Source of the DNA: Actinomycetospora lemnae
Lineage (GTDB): Bacteria > Actinomycetota > Actinomycetes > Mycobacteriales > Pseudonocardiaceae
DNA length: 64,000 bases
Assembly (NCBI RefSeq): GCF_028737315.1
Contig: NZ_JAQZAO010000001.1
Span: 620,001 to 684,000, forward strand
Direction of reading: 5' to 3'
Each line of letters begins with the position of its first letter. Positions within the stretch are counted from its first letter, which is position 1. The notes under the pieces were generated by a model. The model ran no database searches. It saw only the letters and a program-made list of their open reading frames with translations, and was not told the DNA's origin. Shown here piece after piece: positions 55,910-64,000 of the stretch. Both the position numbers and the translations under genes were made by a program.

Positions 55910-56443
55910 CTACTGCTCCTCGAGCAGGCCTTCCGGCGGGTCCAGCACGAGCCGGCCGCCCGCGAGGTCGACCTCCGGGACGATGGCGGTGACGAACGGG
56001 ACGAGCGCCTCGCCGCCGTCCGGGCGCTCGATCGCCAGCAGCTCCCCGCCCGCGCCGTGCAGCACGGCGGCGACGGTGCCGACGGCGGTCCCGTCGGCGA
56101 GGACCGCGGTGAGGCCCTCGAGCTGGTGGTCGTGGAACTCGTCGGGGTCCTCGGGGTCGGCGTCCAGCGCGGGCGCGGTGAGCTGCGCGGTGCGCAGCGC
56201 CTCGGCGGCGTCGCGGTCGCCGACCTCCTCGACGGTGACGAGCAGCCGGTCGCCGTGACGGCGCGCGGCGACGACGGTCAGGCTCGCGATCCCGGACGCG
56301 CGCGAGCCCCGCACCGACAGCACCGCGCCCGGGGCGAACCGGGCGTCGACGTTGTCGGTGCGGGGCTCGACGACGAGCTCGCCGCGCAGGCCGTGGGCCT
56401 TCACGACCCGACCGACGACACGCTCGTCGGACGGCGTGCTCAT
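55910..56443 (-). CDS. rimM: Ribosome maturation factor RimM
   Basis: 177 residues; assists 16S 3'-domain assembly. VVGRVVKAHGLRGELVVEPRTD opens domain I; EEVGDRDAAEALRTAQL, HDHQLEGLTAVLADGTAVGTV and the PRC-barrel end VPFVTAIVPEVDLAGGRLVLDPPEGLLE complete it. ATG 56443 with TGAGGAC upstream, directly after the KH-protein gene. A frame to 56491 is longer but lacks support. Confidence 0.96.
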   Translation of the reverse strand: MSTPSDERVVGRVVKAHGLRGELVVEPRTDNVDARFAPGAVLSVRGSRASGIASLTVVAARRHGDRLLVTVEEVGDRDAAEALRTAQLTAPALDADPEDPDEFHDHQLEGLTAVLADGTAVGTVAAVLHGAGGELLAIERPDGGEALVPFVTAIVPEVDLAGGRLVLDPPEGLLEEQ

Positions 56444-56447
56444 GTCC

Positions 56448-56687
56448 TCAGCGGTCGGTGTCGACGACGTCGACCCGCACGCCACGGCCACCGATGCCGC
56501 CCACGACGGTGCGCAGCGCGGTGGCCGTGCGGCCGTTGCGGCCGATCACCTTGCCGAGGTCGTCGGGGTGGACCCGGACCTCGAGGGTGCGACCGCGGCG
56601 GTTGGTGACGAGGTCGACCGCCACCTCGTCGGGGTGGGCGACGATCCCGCGCACGAGGTGCTCGAGCGCCTCGGCCAGCTCGCTCAC
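56448..56687 (-). CDS. KH-domain RNA-binding protein (KhpA/YlqC type)
   Basis: 79 residues with one KH domain; [19 protein letters not shown] carries the GxxG RNA-binding loop. GTG 56687 overlaps the rpsP stop (GTGA). Usual partner of rpsP and rimM; relatives in Firmicutes pair with KhpB. Confidence 0.95.
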   Translation of the reverse strand: MSELAEALEHLVRGIVAHPDEVAVDLVTNRRGRTLEVRVHPDDLGKVIGRNGRTATALRTVVGGIGGRGVRVDVVDTDR

Positions 56688-57040
56688 TCCGCGGAGCCGG
56701 TGACCTTGGCCAGCTCCTCGTTGAAGCGGGCCTGCTTGTCGACCTTCTCCGGCTGCGGCTGGAGCTTGCCCTCGGCACCCGGCAGGCCCTTGAACTTCTG
56801 CCAGTCGCCGGTGACCTTCAGCAGGCTGTGCACCGGCTCGGTCGGGATGGCCCCGACGCCCAGCCAGTACTGCGCGCGCTCCGAGTCGATCTTGATCTCG
56901 CTCGGCTGGCTCTTCGGGTGGTACTCGCCGATCGTCTCGATGACGCGCCCGTCACGACGGGTGCGGGCGTCGGCGACGACGACCCGGTAGTGGGGCTCGC
57001 GGATCTTGCCCATGCGGGCGAGCTTGATCTTGACGGCCAC
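56684..57040 (-). CDS. rpsP: 30S ribosomal protein S16
   Basis: 118 residues: [64 protein letters not shown] and a Lys/Glu-rich tail. GTG 57040 with GAGGAG about 13 bp upstream; first gene of rpsP-khpA-rimM. A TGGCACAAT promoter element lies at 57166-57171. Confidence 0.97.
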   Translation of the reverse strand: MAVKIKLARMGKIREPHYRVVVADARTRRDGRVIETIGEYHPKSQPSEIKIDSERAQYWLGVGAIPTEPVHSLLKVTGDWQKFKGLPGAEGKLQPQPEKVDKQARFNEELAKVTGSAE

Positions 57041-57165
57041 TGCTCTGTACTGCTCCTCGGTCGTAGGCGCTGCTGCCGGCGCCGGCAGCGGGGTGGGGCT
57101 CCCGCCGGGCACCGATCGTCTCTCGGGTCGCGACCTGGAGAGAGGGTGGCCACGACAGCTCCCCG

Positions 57166-57171
57166 ATTGTG
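57166..57171 (-). promoter_or_regulatory. Extended -10 of rpsP
   Basis: CACAAT preceded by TGG on the minus strand, 126 bp before the rpsP start. Good extended -10, weak -35. Confidence 0.5.
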
Positions 57172-57183
57172 CCAGACGGCCCC

Positions 57184-57936
57184 TCAGGCGAAGGGCGCGA
57201 GGGTGACCCCGGCGTCGCGGAGGGCCTCGGCGACCCGGCGCGCGGAGTCCACGGCGCCCGGGCTGTCGCCGTGCAGGCACAGCGAGGCGGCCTCGACCGG
57301 GATCTCGGTGCCGTCGACGGCCACGATGACCCCGTCGACGGCGAGGCGGCGGGCGCGCTCGACGACCGCGTCGGCGTCGGGCAGCAGCGCCCCGGGCTCG
57401 CTGCGGGGCACCAGCGTCCCCTCGGCCGTATAGCCGCGGTCGCCGAACGCCTCGGCGTAGGTCGTCAGGCCGGCCTCGACCGCGCGGACCAGGAAGCGCG
57501 AGCCGGGCAGCCCGAGCACCGGCAGGCCCGCCTCCTGCGCGGCCGCGACCACCGCGGCGGCGTGGGCGTCGTGGTGCACGACCGCGTTGTAGAGCGCGCC
57601 GTGGGGCTTGAGGTACGCGAGCTCGCCGCCGGCGGCCCGCGTGAACTCCCGCAGCGCGCCGACCTGGTAGAGCAGGTCGGCGGTCAGCTCGTCGGGGTCG
57701 GCGTCGACGAAACGCCGCCCGAAGCCCGCGAGGTCGCGGTAGGACACCTGTGCCCCGACGGCCACCCCCCGCGCCACGGCCGCCACGCACACCCGCCGCA
57801 TGGTCGCCGGGTCGCCCGCGTGGAACCCGCACGCGACGTTCGCCGAGGTCACGACCTCGAGCAGTGCGTCGTCGTCGGTCAGCGACCAGGTGCCGAAGCC
57901 CTCGGCGAGGTCGGCGTTGAGGTCGAGGCGTGCCAC
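57184..57936 (-). CDS. pxpA: 5-oxoprolinase subunit A (LamB/YcsF family)
   Basis: 250 residues. [14 protein letters not shown] at the start, [49 protein letters not shown], and [24 protein letters not shown] are the family signature for the ATP-dependent 5-oxoproline-cleaving PxpABC. GTG 57936 (57942 also possible). pxpB and pxpC are not in this window; the next gene is an MFS exporter on the other strand. Confidence 0.93.
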   Translation of the reverse strand: MARLDLNADLAEGFGTWSLTDDDALLEVVTSANVACGFHAGDPATMRRVCVAAVARGVAVGAQVSYRDLAGFGRRFVDADPDELTADLLYQVGALREFTRAAGGELAYLKPHGALYNAVVHHDAHAAAVVAAAQEAGLPVLGLPGSRFLVRAVEAGLTTYAEAFGDRGYTAEGTLVPRSEPGALLPDADAVVERARRLAVDGVIVAVDGTEIPVEAASLCLHGDSPGAVDSARRVAEALRDAGVTLAPFA

Positions 57937-57979
57937 GGCCACCCAGCCTAATGGGAGTGCATCTAGGCGTGCCGGTCGC

Positions 57980-58010
57980 TTGACCTCGATCGCACTCGAA
58001 GGCGCAGGCT
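57980..58010 (+). promoter_or_regulatory. MerR-type promoter with 19-bp spacer
   Basis: TTGACC at 57980-57985, then exactly 19 bp containing an imperfect CCTCGA / TCGAAGG repeat, then CAGGCT at 58005-58010. Overlong spacers with a centred inverted repeat are typical of SoxR/MerR-controlled promoters. The transcript would begin near GTG 58017 (leaderless). Confidence 0.5.
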
Positions 58011-58016
58011 GTAGGA

Positions 58017-59480
58017 GTGAGTGATCCACGGCCGTCGACGGTCGAGCCCCGCCCCGACGACGGTCCGGTCCCCGGGTCCCCGCCGGTCACCCCGGAGCCC
58101 CCGGTCCGCGTCGGCCTGCTCCTCGGCGTGCTGCTGGTCGCCGTCGCGACGGCCGTGCTGGCCAACAGCATGGTGCTCGTCCTGGTCCCCGAGATCGGCC
58201 GCGACTTCGCCGCCTCGCCCGGCGGCCTCGCGTGGGTGGTGACGGCGTTCTCGCTGAGCTTCGCCGTCGCGACGCCGCTCTACGGACGCATCGCCGACGT
58301 GTTCGGGGTGCGCCGTGTGTTCGCCGTCGGGCTCGCGATCTTCATCGTGGGCTCGGTGCTCGCGGGACTCGCGCCCGCGATCGGCCTGCACCTGGTCGGC
58401 CGCGTGCTCCAGGGCCTCGGCAGCGCCGCGGTGCCCGCCCTGGGGTCGGTGGCGGTGGCACGCTCGCTGCCGCCGGGACGCCGCGGCTTCGGGTTCGGCA
58501 TCGTCGGCACCGGCGTGGGTGCTGGCCAGGCGCTCGGCCCGCCGCTCGCGGGGTTCGTCGCCGAGGCCGCGGGCTGGCGGTGGCCGTTCCTCGGGGCCGC
58601 CCTGCTCGTCGCTCCCCTGCTGGTCATCGCGCCGCGGGTGCTGCCCGACGGGCGCCCGGACACCCCGGGGTCGTGGCGCCAGGTCGACCTCGTCGGCGGC
58701 GTCCTGCTCGGCGCCGCGGTGGGCCTCGGCCTGTTCGGGCTCACGCGCGCGCAGCAGGTCGGGCTCGGCTCGGTGACCTCGTGGGGCGCGATGGTGGCGG
58801 CCGTGGTCCTCGCGGCCGGGTTCACGCTGTGGATCCGCCGCACGCCGCGGCCGTTCGTGCCCCCGGCCCTGCTCACCCACGGTCCGTTCGTCACCGCGGT
58901 CGCCGTCGGGTTCCTCGCCATGTTCAGCTACCTGGGCACGATCCTGCTGGTGCCGCTGCTCGTCGCGACCGTCAACCACCTGGGCGTCGGCCACGTCGGC
59001 CTCGTGCTCCTGCCCGGAGCGGTCGCCGTGGCCCTGCTGTCGTCGCTCGCCGGGCGCCTGTCCGACCGTCTGGGACCCCGCACCCTCGTCGGGATCGGCC
59101 TGACGCTGCTGCTCCTGGCGGTCGCGACGCTCTCGAGCGCGGCGGGCGGGTCGGCGGTCCTGCTGTCCGCGGTGACGTTCCTCGTCGGCGTGGCGCTCGC
59201 GACGATCACCTCGCCGCTGATCAACGCCGTGGCCGCGGCGGTGCCGGGCGAGCACGCGGGCGTCGGGCTCGGCCTCTACCAGGGCGCGTTCTTCCTGGGC
59301 GGCGGCACGGGCGCGGCGGTGCTCGGGACCGTGCTCGCGGCCCGCACGTCCGGCGGCGCCGGCTCGTGGAACCCGCTGCACGACGGGCCGGGCGCGCCGT
59401 TCTCCGACGCGCTGCTCGTCGTGGCGTTCGTGCTGGTCGTGGCCATCGCGCTGTCCCGGCGGCTGCCCGCCCGGACCTGA
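58017..59480 (+). CDS. MFS transporter, DHA2 (14-helix) drug-exporter type
   Basis: 487 residues with about 14 helices. Motif [17 protein letters not shown] after helix 2, motif [20 protein letters not shown] in helix 5, and [15 protein letters not shown] in the second half. The first ~35 residues are Pro-rich. GTG 58017 follows a MerR-like promoter. Proton antiport of cationic or lipophilic compounds is usual; the substrate is unknown. Ends 1 bp from the amidohydrolase gene. Confidence 0.92.
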   Translation: MSDPRPSTVEPRPDDGPVPGSPPVTPEPPVRVGLLLGVLLVAVATAVLANSMVLVLVPEIGRDFAASPGGLAWVVTAFSLSFAVATPLYGRIADVFGVRRVFAVGLAIFIVGSVLAGLAPAIGLHLVGRVLQGLGSAAVPALGSVAVARSLPPGRRGFGFGIVGTGVGAGQALGPPLAGFVAEAAGWRWPFLGAALLVAPLLVIAPRVLPDGRPDTPGSWRQVDLVGGVLLGAAVGLGLFGLTRAQQVGLGSVTSWGAMVAAVVLAAGFTLWIRRTPRPFVPPALLTHGPFVTAVAVGFLAMFSYLGTILLVPLLVATVNHLGVGHVGLVLLPGAVAVALLSSLAGRLSDRLGPRTLVGIGLTLLLLAVATLSSAAGGSAVLLSAVTFLVGVALATITSPLINAVAAAVPGEHAGVGLGLYQGAFFLGGGTGAAVLGTVLAARTSGGAGSWNPLHDGPGAPFSDALLVVAFVLVVAIALSRRLPART

Positions 59481-59481
59481 G

Positions 59482-60579
59482 TCACCGCAGGGACGTCCCC
59501 GCCCGCAGCACGAGCTCGGGTGTGCGCAGCGTGTCGGTGGCCACGCGCGGGTCCTCGGTGGTGATGATGAGGTCGGCGGGCGCACCGTCGGTGAGGCCGG
59601 GGCGGCGCAGCCAGGCCCGGGCGTCGCCGCACGCCGCCGCGAGCGCGCGGGCGGGGCCGAGCCCGACCCCGGCGAGCGCCGCGACCTCGTCGACGATCCG
59701 GCCGTGCTCGATGCCCCCGCCCGCGTCCGTGCCCGCGAACACCGGCACGCCGGCCTCGATGGCGGTGGCGATCGTGCGGGGCGCACGGGCGTAGAGCTCG
59801 CGCATGTGGGTGCCGTAGCGGGGGAACTTCTCGCCGGCCGCGTCCGCGAAGGACGGGAAGTTCTCGACGTTGATCAGCGTCGGGACCAGCACCGTGCCCC
59901 GCTCGACCATCATCGCGATCGTGTCGTCGGTCAGGCCCGTGCCGTGCTCGATGCCGTCGATGCCCGCGCCGATCAGCCCGGGCAGCGCGTCCTCGCCGAA
60001 GACGTGCGCGGTGACCCGCGCGCCCTCGGCGTGCGCCGCGTCGATGGCCTCGCGCAGCACGTCGTCGGGCCACAGCGGCGCGAGGTCGCCCTCGGTGCGC
60101 TCGATCCAGTCGCCGACGAGCTTGACCCACGGGTTGGCCCGCGCGGTCTCGGCGACGGCGGCCGGCAGCTCCTCGGGCTCGAGGTCGATCGGCAGCCCGC
60201 GGATGTAGCGCTTGGGGCGCGCGAGGTGGCGCCCGGCGCGGACGATCTCGGGCATCCGCGGGTCGTCGTCGAGCGGGCGGGTGTCGACAGGGCTGCCGCA
60301 GTCGCGCACGAGCAGCGCGCCGGCGGCCGCGTCGGTGTGGCCCTGGGCGCGGGCGGTCTCGAGCTCCACCGCGCCGTCGGGCCCGATGCCGACGTGGCAG
60401 TGGGCGTCGACCAGCCCGGGGAGGATCCACCCGCCGTCGGCGACGGTCCGCGCGTCGGGCACCGGGTCGAGGCTGATCCGGCCCTCGGGCGTGATCCACA
60501 GCTCGCCGACGCGCTCCCCCTCCACGGTGCCGTCGAGGAGGACACCGCGCAGGTGCAGGGCCGGGGACGGCGACGTCAT
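59482..60579 (-). CDS. Amidohydrolase family protein
   Basis: 365 residues, metal-dependent TIM-barrel hydrolase. VDAHCHVGIG (HxH near residue 56), KLVGDWIERT (candidate bridging Lys), VTAHVFGEDALPGLI and GIDGIEHGTGL (His ligands), FAGTDAGGG (catalytic Asp). Resembles prolidase/imidazolonepropionase-type amidohydrolases. ATG 60579 has TACCCT 7 bp before it, a probable leaderless start; the 60615 reading adds 12 residues. Substrate unknown. Confidence 0.88.
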   Translation of the reverse strand: MTSPSPALHLRGVLLDGTVEGERVGELWITPEGRISLDPVPDARTVADGGWILPGLVDAHCHVGIGPDGAVELETARAQGHTDAAAGALLVRDCGSPVDTRPLDDDPRMPEIVRAGRHLARPKRYIRGLPIDLEPEELPAAVAETARANPWVKLVGDWIERTEGDLAPLWPDDVLREAIDAAHAEGARVTAHVFGEDALPGLIGAGIDGIEHGTGLTDDTIAMMVERGTVLVPTLINVENFPSFADAAGEKFPRYGTHMRELYARAPRTIATAIEAGVPVFAGTDAGGGIEHGRIVDEVAALAGVGLGPARALAAACGDARAWLRRPGLTDGAPADLIITTEDPRVATDTLRTPELVLRAGTSLR

Positions 60580-60586
60580 GCCGGGG

Positions 60587-60592
60587 AGGGTA
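60587..60592 (-). promoter_or_regulatory. -10 box, leaderless promoter of the amidohydrolase
   Basis: TACCCT on the minus strand, 7 bp before ATG 60579. Mirrors the divergent TAGGCT at 60626-60631. Confidence 0.5.
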
Positions 60593-60625
60593 GCGAGATC
60601 ACGCCGGGTCTCCACGGTGACGACC

Positions 60626-60631
60626 TAGGCT
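60626..60631 (+). promoter_or_regulatory. -10 box, leaderless promoter of the MmcQ-like gene
   Basis: TAGGCT, 7 bp before GTG 60639, no ribosome site. Paired back-to-back with the amidohydrolase promoter. Confidence 0.5.
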
Positions 60632-60638
60632 CCGCGGC

Positions 60639-61052
60639 GTGACCGAGCCCGCCCGCGTCGAGGACGTGCACGCGCTGGCCGCCGCGATGCCGCACGTCAC
60701 GCGGCTGGAGGGACCGAAGGGCAACGCGGTCTACCAGGTCGGCGGCAAGTCGTTCGTCTTCTTCCGCACGCCCCAGCCCGACGCCCGCGACGCGGAGACG
60801 GGCGAGAAGTTCCCCGACGTGATCATGTTCTGGGTGGAGTCGGAGGAGGACAAGGACGCCCTCGTCCACGACCCGACCACGCCGTTCTTCACCACGCCGC
60901 GCTTCGACGGGCACCTCTCGGTGCTGCTGCGCGCGGCGGACCTGCACCGCCTCAGCCGCGAGGAGCTGGCCGAGATCGTGCAGGACGCCTGGCTCTCCCG
61001 GGCCTCGAACCGGCGGCGGGAGAAGTGGCTGGCCGAGCACCCGGCGCGCTAA
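60639..61052 (+). CDS. MmcQ/YjbR family protein
   Basis: 137 residues: HALAAAMPHVTRLEG, VYQVGGKSFVFFR, FWVESEEDKDALVHD, FFTTPRFDGHLSVLLR, LSREELAEIVQDAWLSRA. The MmcQ/YjbR fold resembles a DNA-binding domain in one structure, but no specific role is known. GTG 60639. Overlaps the MarR gene tail-to-tail by 4 bp. Confidence 0.87.
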   Translation: MTEPARVEDVHALAAAMPHVTRLEGPKGNAVYQVGGKSFVFFRTPQPDARDAETGEKFPDVIMFWVESEEDKDALVHDPTTPFFTTPRFDGHLSVLLRAADLHRLSREELAEIVQDAWLSRASNRRREKWLAEHPAR

Positions 61053-61513
61053 CCGTCGTCGCCCGCCAGGTTCGTCTCCAGCCGCCCGAGCACCCGCAGC
61101 ACGGTCGCGCGCTCCTGCTCGTCCAGCCCGGCGACGGTCCGCTCCTCCAGCTCCTCCCAGACCGCCTCGACGTCGTCGCGCAGGCCCCGGCTCGCGGGCG
61201 TCGCCTCGACGATGGTCACCCGCCGGTCGGCGACGCTCGGCATCCGTCGCACGAAGCCGGCGCGCTCGAGGCGCTGGATCGTCCGCGTGATCGTGGCCGA
61301 GTCCGCGTCCATGGCGAGCGCGAGGTCGGCCTGGCGCTGGGGTCCGGCGTCCCAGAGCCGCATCATCACCAGCTCCTGGTTCGGGTGCAGGCCTGTGCGG
61401 CGCAACAGCTGTGCTGCCGTGAGCTTGTGCAGGCGCGCCAGCCGGAAGATCGCGTGGCTCACCGGCCCGCCGTGGGCCGCGGGTGGCCGGGGCACCGACG
61501 GCTCCGACTCCAC
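61049..61513 (-). CDS. MarR family transcriptional regulator
   Basis: 154 residues. Winged helix from LTAAQLLRRTGLHPNQELVMMRL through QADLALAMDADSATITRTIQRLERAGFVRRMPSVADRRVTIV, then dimer helices. GTG 61513 with GAGAGGAG upstream. Divergent from the NAD(P)-binding gene; three CTGYYCGRRCAG inverted repeats lie between them, so it probably represses both. Confidence 0.93.
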   Translation of the reverse strand: MESEPSVPRPPAAHGGPVSHAIFRLARLHKLTAAQLLRRTGLHPNQELVMMRLWDAGPQRQADLALAMDADSATITRTIQRLERAGFVRRMPSVADRRVTIVEATPASRGLRDDVEAVWEELEERTVAGLDEQERATVLRVLGRLETNLAGDDG

Positions 61514-61527
61514 AGCCGCTCCTCTCC

Positions 61528-61539
61528 CTGCCCGGACAG
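61528..61539. promoter_or_regulatory. MarR operator site 1
   Basis: CTGCCCGGACAG, one base from perfect symmetry, 14 bp upstream of the marR start. Confidence 0.6.
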
Positions 61540-61593
61540 CGAAGCAAGAGTCTAGCAATGAGCTGCACGAACACGTCGCGCCGATCACGTTAC

Positions 61594-61605
61594 CTGTTCG
61601 AACAG
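61594..61605. promoter_or_regulatory. MarR operator site 2
   Basis: CTGTTCGAACAG, perfect 12-bp palindrome in the middle of the divergent region. Confidence 0.6.
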
Positions 61606-61643
61606 TCACATTCGCTCGACCTGGCCCACCGCTCGCCGATTCA

Positions 61644-61655
61644 CTGTCCGGACAG
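61644..61655. promoter_or_regulatory. MarR operator site 3
   Basis: CTGTCCGGACAG, perfect 12-bp palindrome shortly before the ribosome site of the NmrA-like gene. Confidence 0.65.
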
Positions 61656-61679
61656 GAAACAGGACCAGGAGGGACCGTC

Positions 61680-62504
61680 GTGACCACCACCTACGCCGTT
61701 CTCGGCGCCACCGGCCAGCAGGGTGGTGCCACCGCCCGCGCCCTGCTCGCCGCCGGCGTCGCCGTCCGCGCCCTCGTCCGCGATCCGGCCGCGGCAGCCG
61801 CCCGGACCCTCGCCGGCGCCGGCGCCGACCTCGTCCGGGCCGACCTGACCGACCAGGACTCGCTGCGGAGTGCGTTCTCCGGCGTCGACGGGGCCTTCGC
61901 GATGACGACCTCCTTCACCCCGCGCGGCACCGAGGGCGAGACCGCCGACGGCGTCCGCATCGCGGACGCGGCGCGCGCGGCGGGCCTCCCGCACCTCGTC
62001 TACAGCTCCGTCGGCGGCGCCGACCGGCGCACCGGCATCCCGCACTTCGAGAGCAAGCGCCGGGTCGAGGAGCACATCGAGGGCCTCGACCTGGCGGCGA
62101 CGTTCGTGCGGCCGGTGTTCTTCATGGAGAACCTGTCCCCGACCGCCGAGGGCGGCGCGACGATCCTACGGCTGCCGCTGCCCGCCGACGTGCCCGTGCA
62201 GATGGTCGCGGTGGCGGACATCGGGCGGGTCGCGGCCGCCGTGCTGCTCGACCCGTCCCGCGTGCCGGGCGGCGCGATCGAGATCGCCGGCGACGAGCTC
62301 ACCGGGGCGCAGGCCGCCGAGGTGCTCGGCGGGCGCTACGAGGCGCTGCCGGTCGCCGTGCTGGACGACCCGGACCTGCGCGCCATGTTCACCTGGTTCG
62401 TCGAGGCGCGACCGGCCTACCAGGCCGACTTCGCCGCGACCCGGGCGCTGGATCCGCAGGTCCTGGACCTCGCGGCGTGGGCGGCGCAGCGGGCGACCGC
62501 CTGA
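61680..62504 (+). CDS. NmrA-like NAD(P)-binding oxidoreductase
   Basis: 274 residues. AVLGATGQQGGATARALLAAG near the start is the Rossmann motif, VRALVRDP binds the adenosine ribose/phosphate, LVYSSVGGADRRTGIPHFESK holds the active-site region, and FVRPVFFMENL follows. NmrA-like proteins are redox sensors or quinone/flavonoid reductases. GTG 61680 with AGGAGGGA upstream. Under likely MarR control, so probably a response to phenolic or electrophilic stress. Confidence 0.88.
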   Translation: MTTTYAVLGATGQQGGATARALLAAGVAVRALVRDPAAAAARTLAGAGADLVRADLTDQDSLRSAFSGVDGAFAMTTSFTPRGTEGETADGVRIADAARAAGLPHLVYSSVGGADRRTGIPHFESKRRVEEHIEGLDLAATFVRPVFFMENLSPTAEGGATILRLPLPADVPVQMVAVADIGRVAAAVLLDPSRVPGGAIEIAGDELTGAQAAEVLGGRYEALPVAVLDDPDLRAMFTWFVEARPAYQADFAATRALDPQVLDLAAWAAQRATA

Positions 62505-62514
62505 CCGCCGTGCC

Positions 62515-64000
<1,486 letters not shown>

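Overview
The window is about 74% GC with dense, largely minus-strand gene packing, many GTG starts, 4-bp GTGA/ATGA overlaps and apparent leaderless promoters. Its gene order matches the conserved actinobacterial chromosome core: map, ispG, rip, dxr, rlmN, cdsA-frr-pyrH-tsf-rpsB, M23 peptidase, whiG-type sigma, xerC, dprA, yifB, yraN, DUF2469, rnhB, lepB, rplS, trmD, rimM, KH protein, rpsP, ffh. The Mycobacterium tuberculosis Rv2861c-Rv2916c stretch has broadly the same order. A WhiG-like sigma factor next to rpsB, as in Streptomyces, and the general protein style suggest a mycelial or sporulating member of the Pseudonocardiales. That genus-level guess is inference. No rRNA, tRNA, CRISPR array, insertion sequence or prophage was seen.

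Layout. 1-6443 (minus): cydABDC (cydC cut by the window edge) behind a two-gene ABC-2 drug-type exporter, which is divergent from a TetR regulator (6510-7148). 7154-13122: small proteins, a second TetR with two operators divergent from an F420-type reductase, a saccharopine-dehydrogenase-like oxidoreductase, cobQ, a PNPOx-family protein and an unknown. 13146-22205 (minus): a riboflavin-type reductase-deaminase with inverted domain order, map, DUF3054, GNAT, an S9 peptidase, and the MEP-pathway genes ispG and dxr flanking the site-2 protease rip. 22300-28268: DUF2631 and APC permease, a CoA-disulfide-reductase-type flavoprotein, a stand-alone LigD-type polymerase, and an Eis-like acetyltransferase.

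28276-36466 holds rlmN, a membrane protein, then a compact five-gene block in one direction: DmdA/GcvT-like methyltransferase, MetF-like reductase, dimethylglycine/sarcosine-dehydrogenase-like FAD-GcvT fusion, etfB and etfA. This reads as a complete methyl-group harvesting unit. Demethylases load one-carbon units onto tetrahydrofolate, the MetF-like protein interconverts methyl- and methylene-THF, and EtfAB takes the electrons. Two copies of a 17-bp inverted repeat sit just upstream. The block is absent from the corresponding position of the mycobacterial core and is the most interesting system in the window.

36643-57040 is translation, envelope and DNA-uptake core: methyltransferase, cdsA, frr, pyrH, tsf, rpsB, the divergent secreted M23 protein, WhiG-like sigma, xerC, dprA, yifB, yraN, DUF2469, rnhB, lepB with a very long disordered N-terminus, rplS, trmD, then an inserted mgtC plus ABC exporter pair, then rimM, khpA and rpsP. 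57184-62504 is accessory: pxpA, a DHA2 MFS exporter behind a MerR-type promoter, an amidohydrolase, an MmcQ-like protein, and a MarR/NmrA-like pair with three matching operators. The window ends in ffh, cut at its 5' end.
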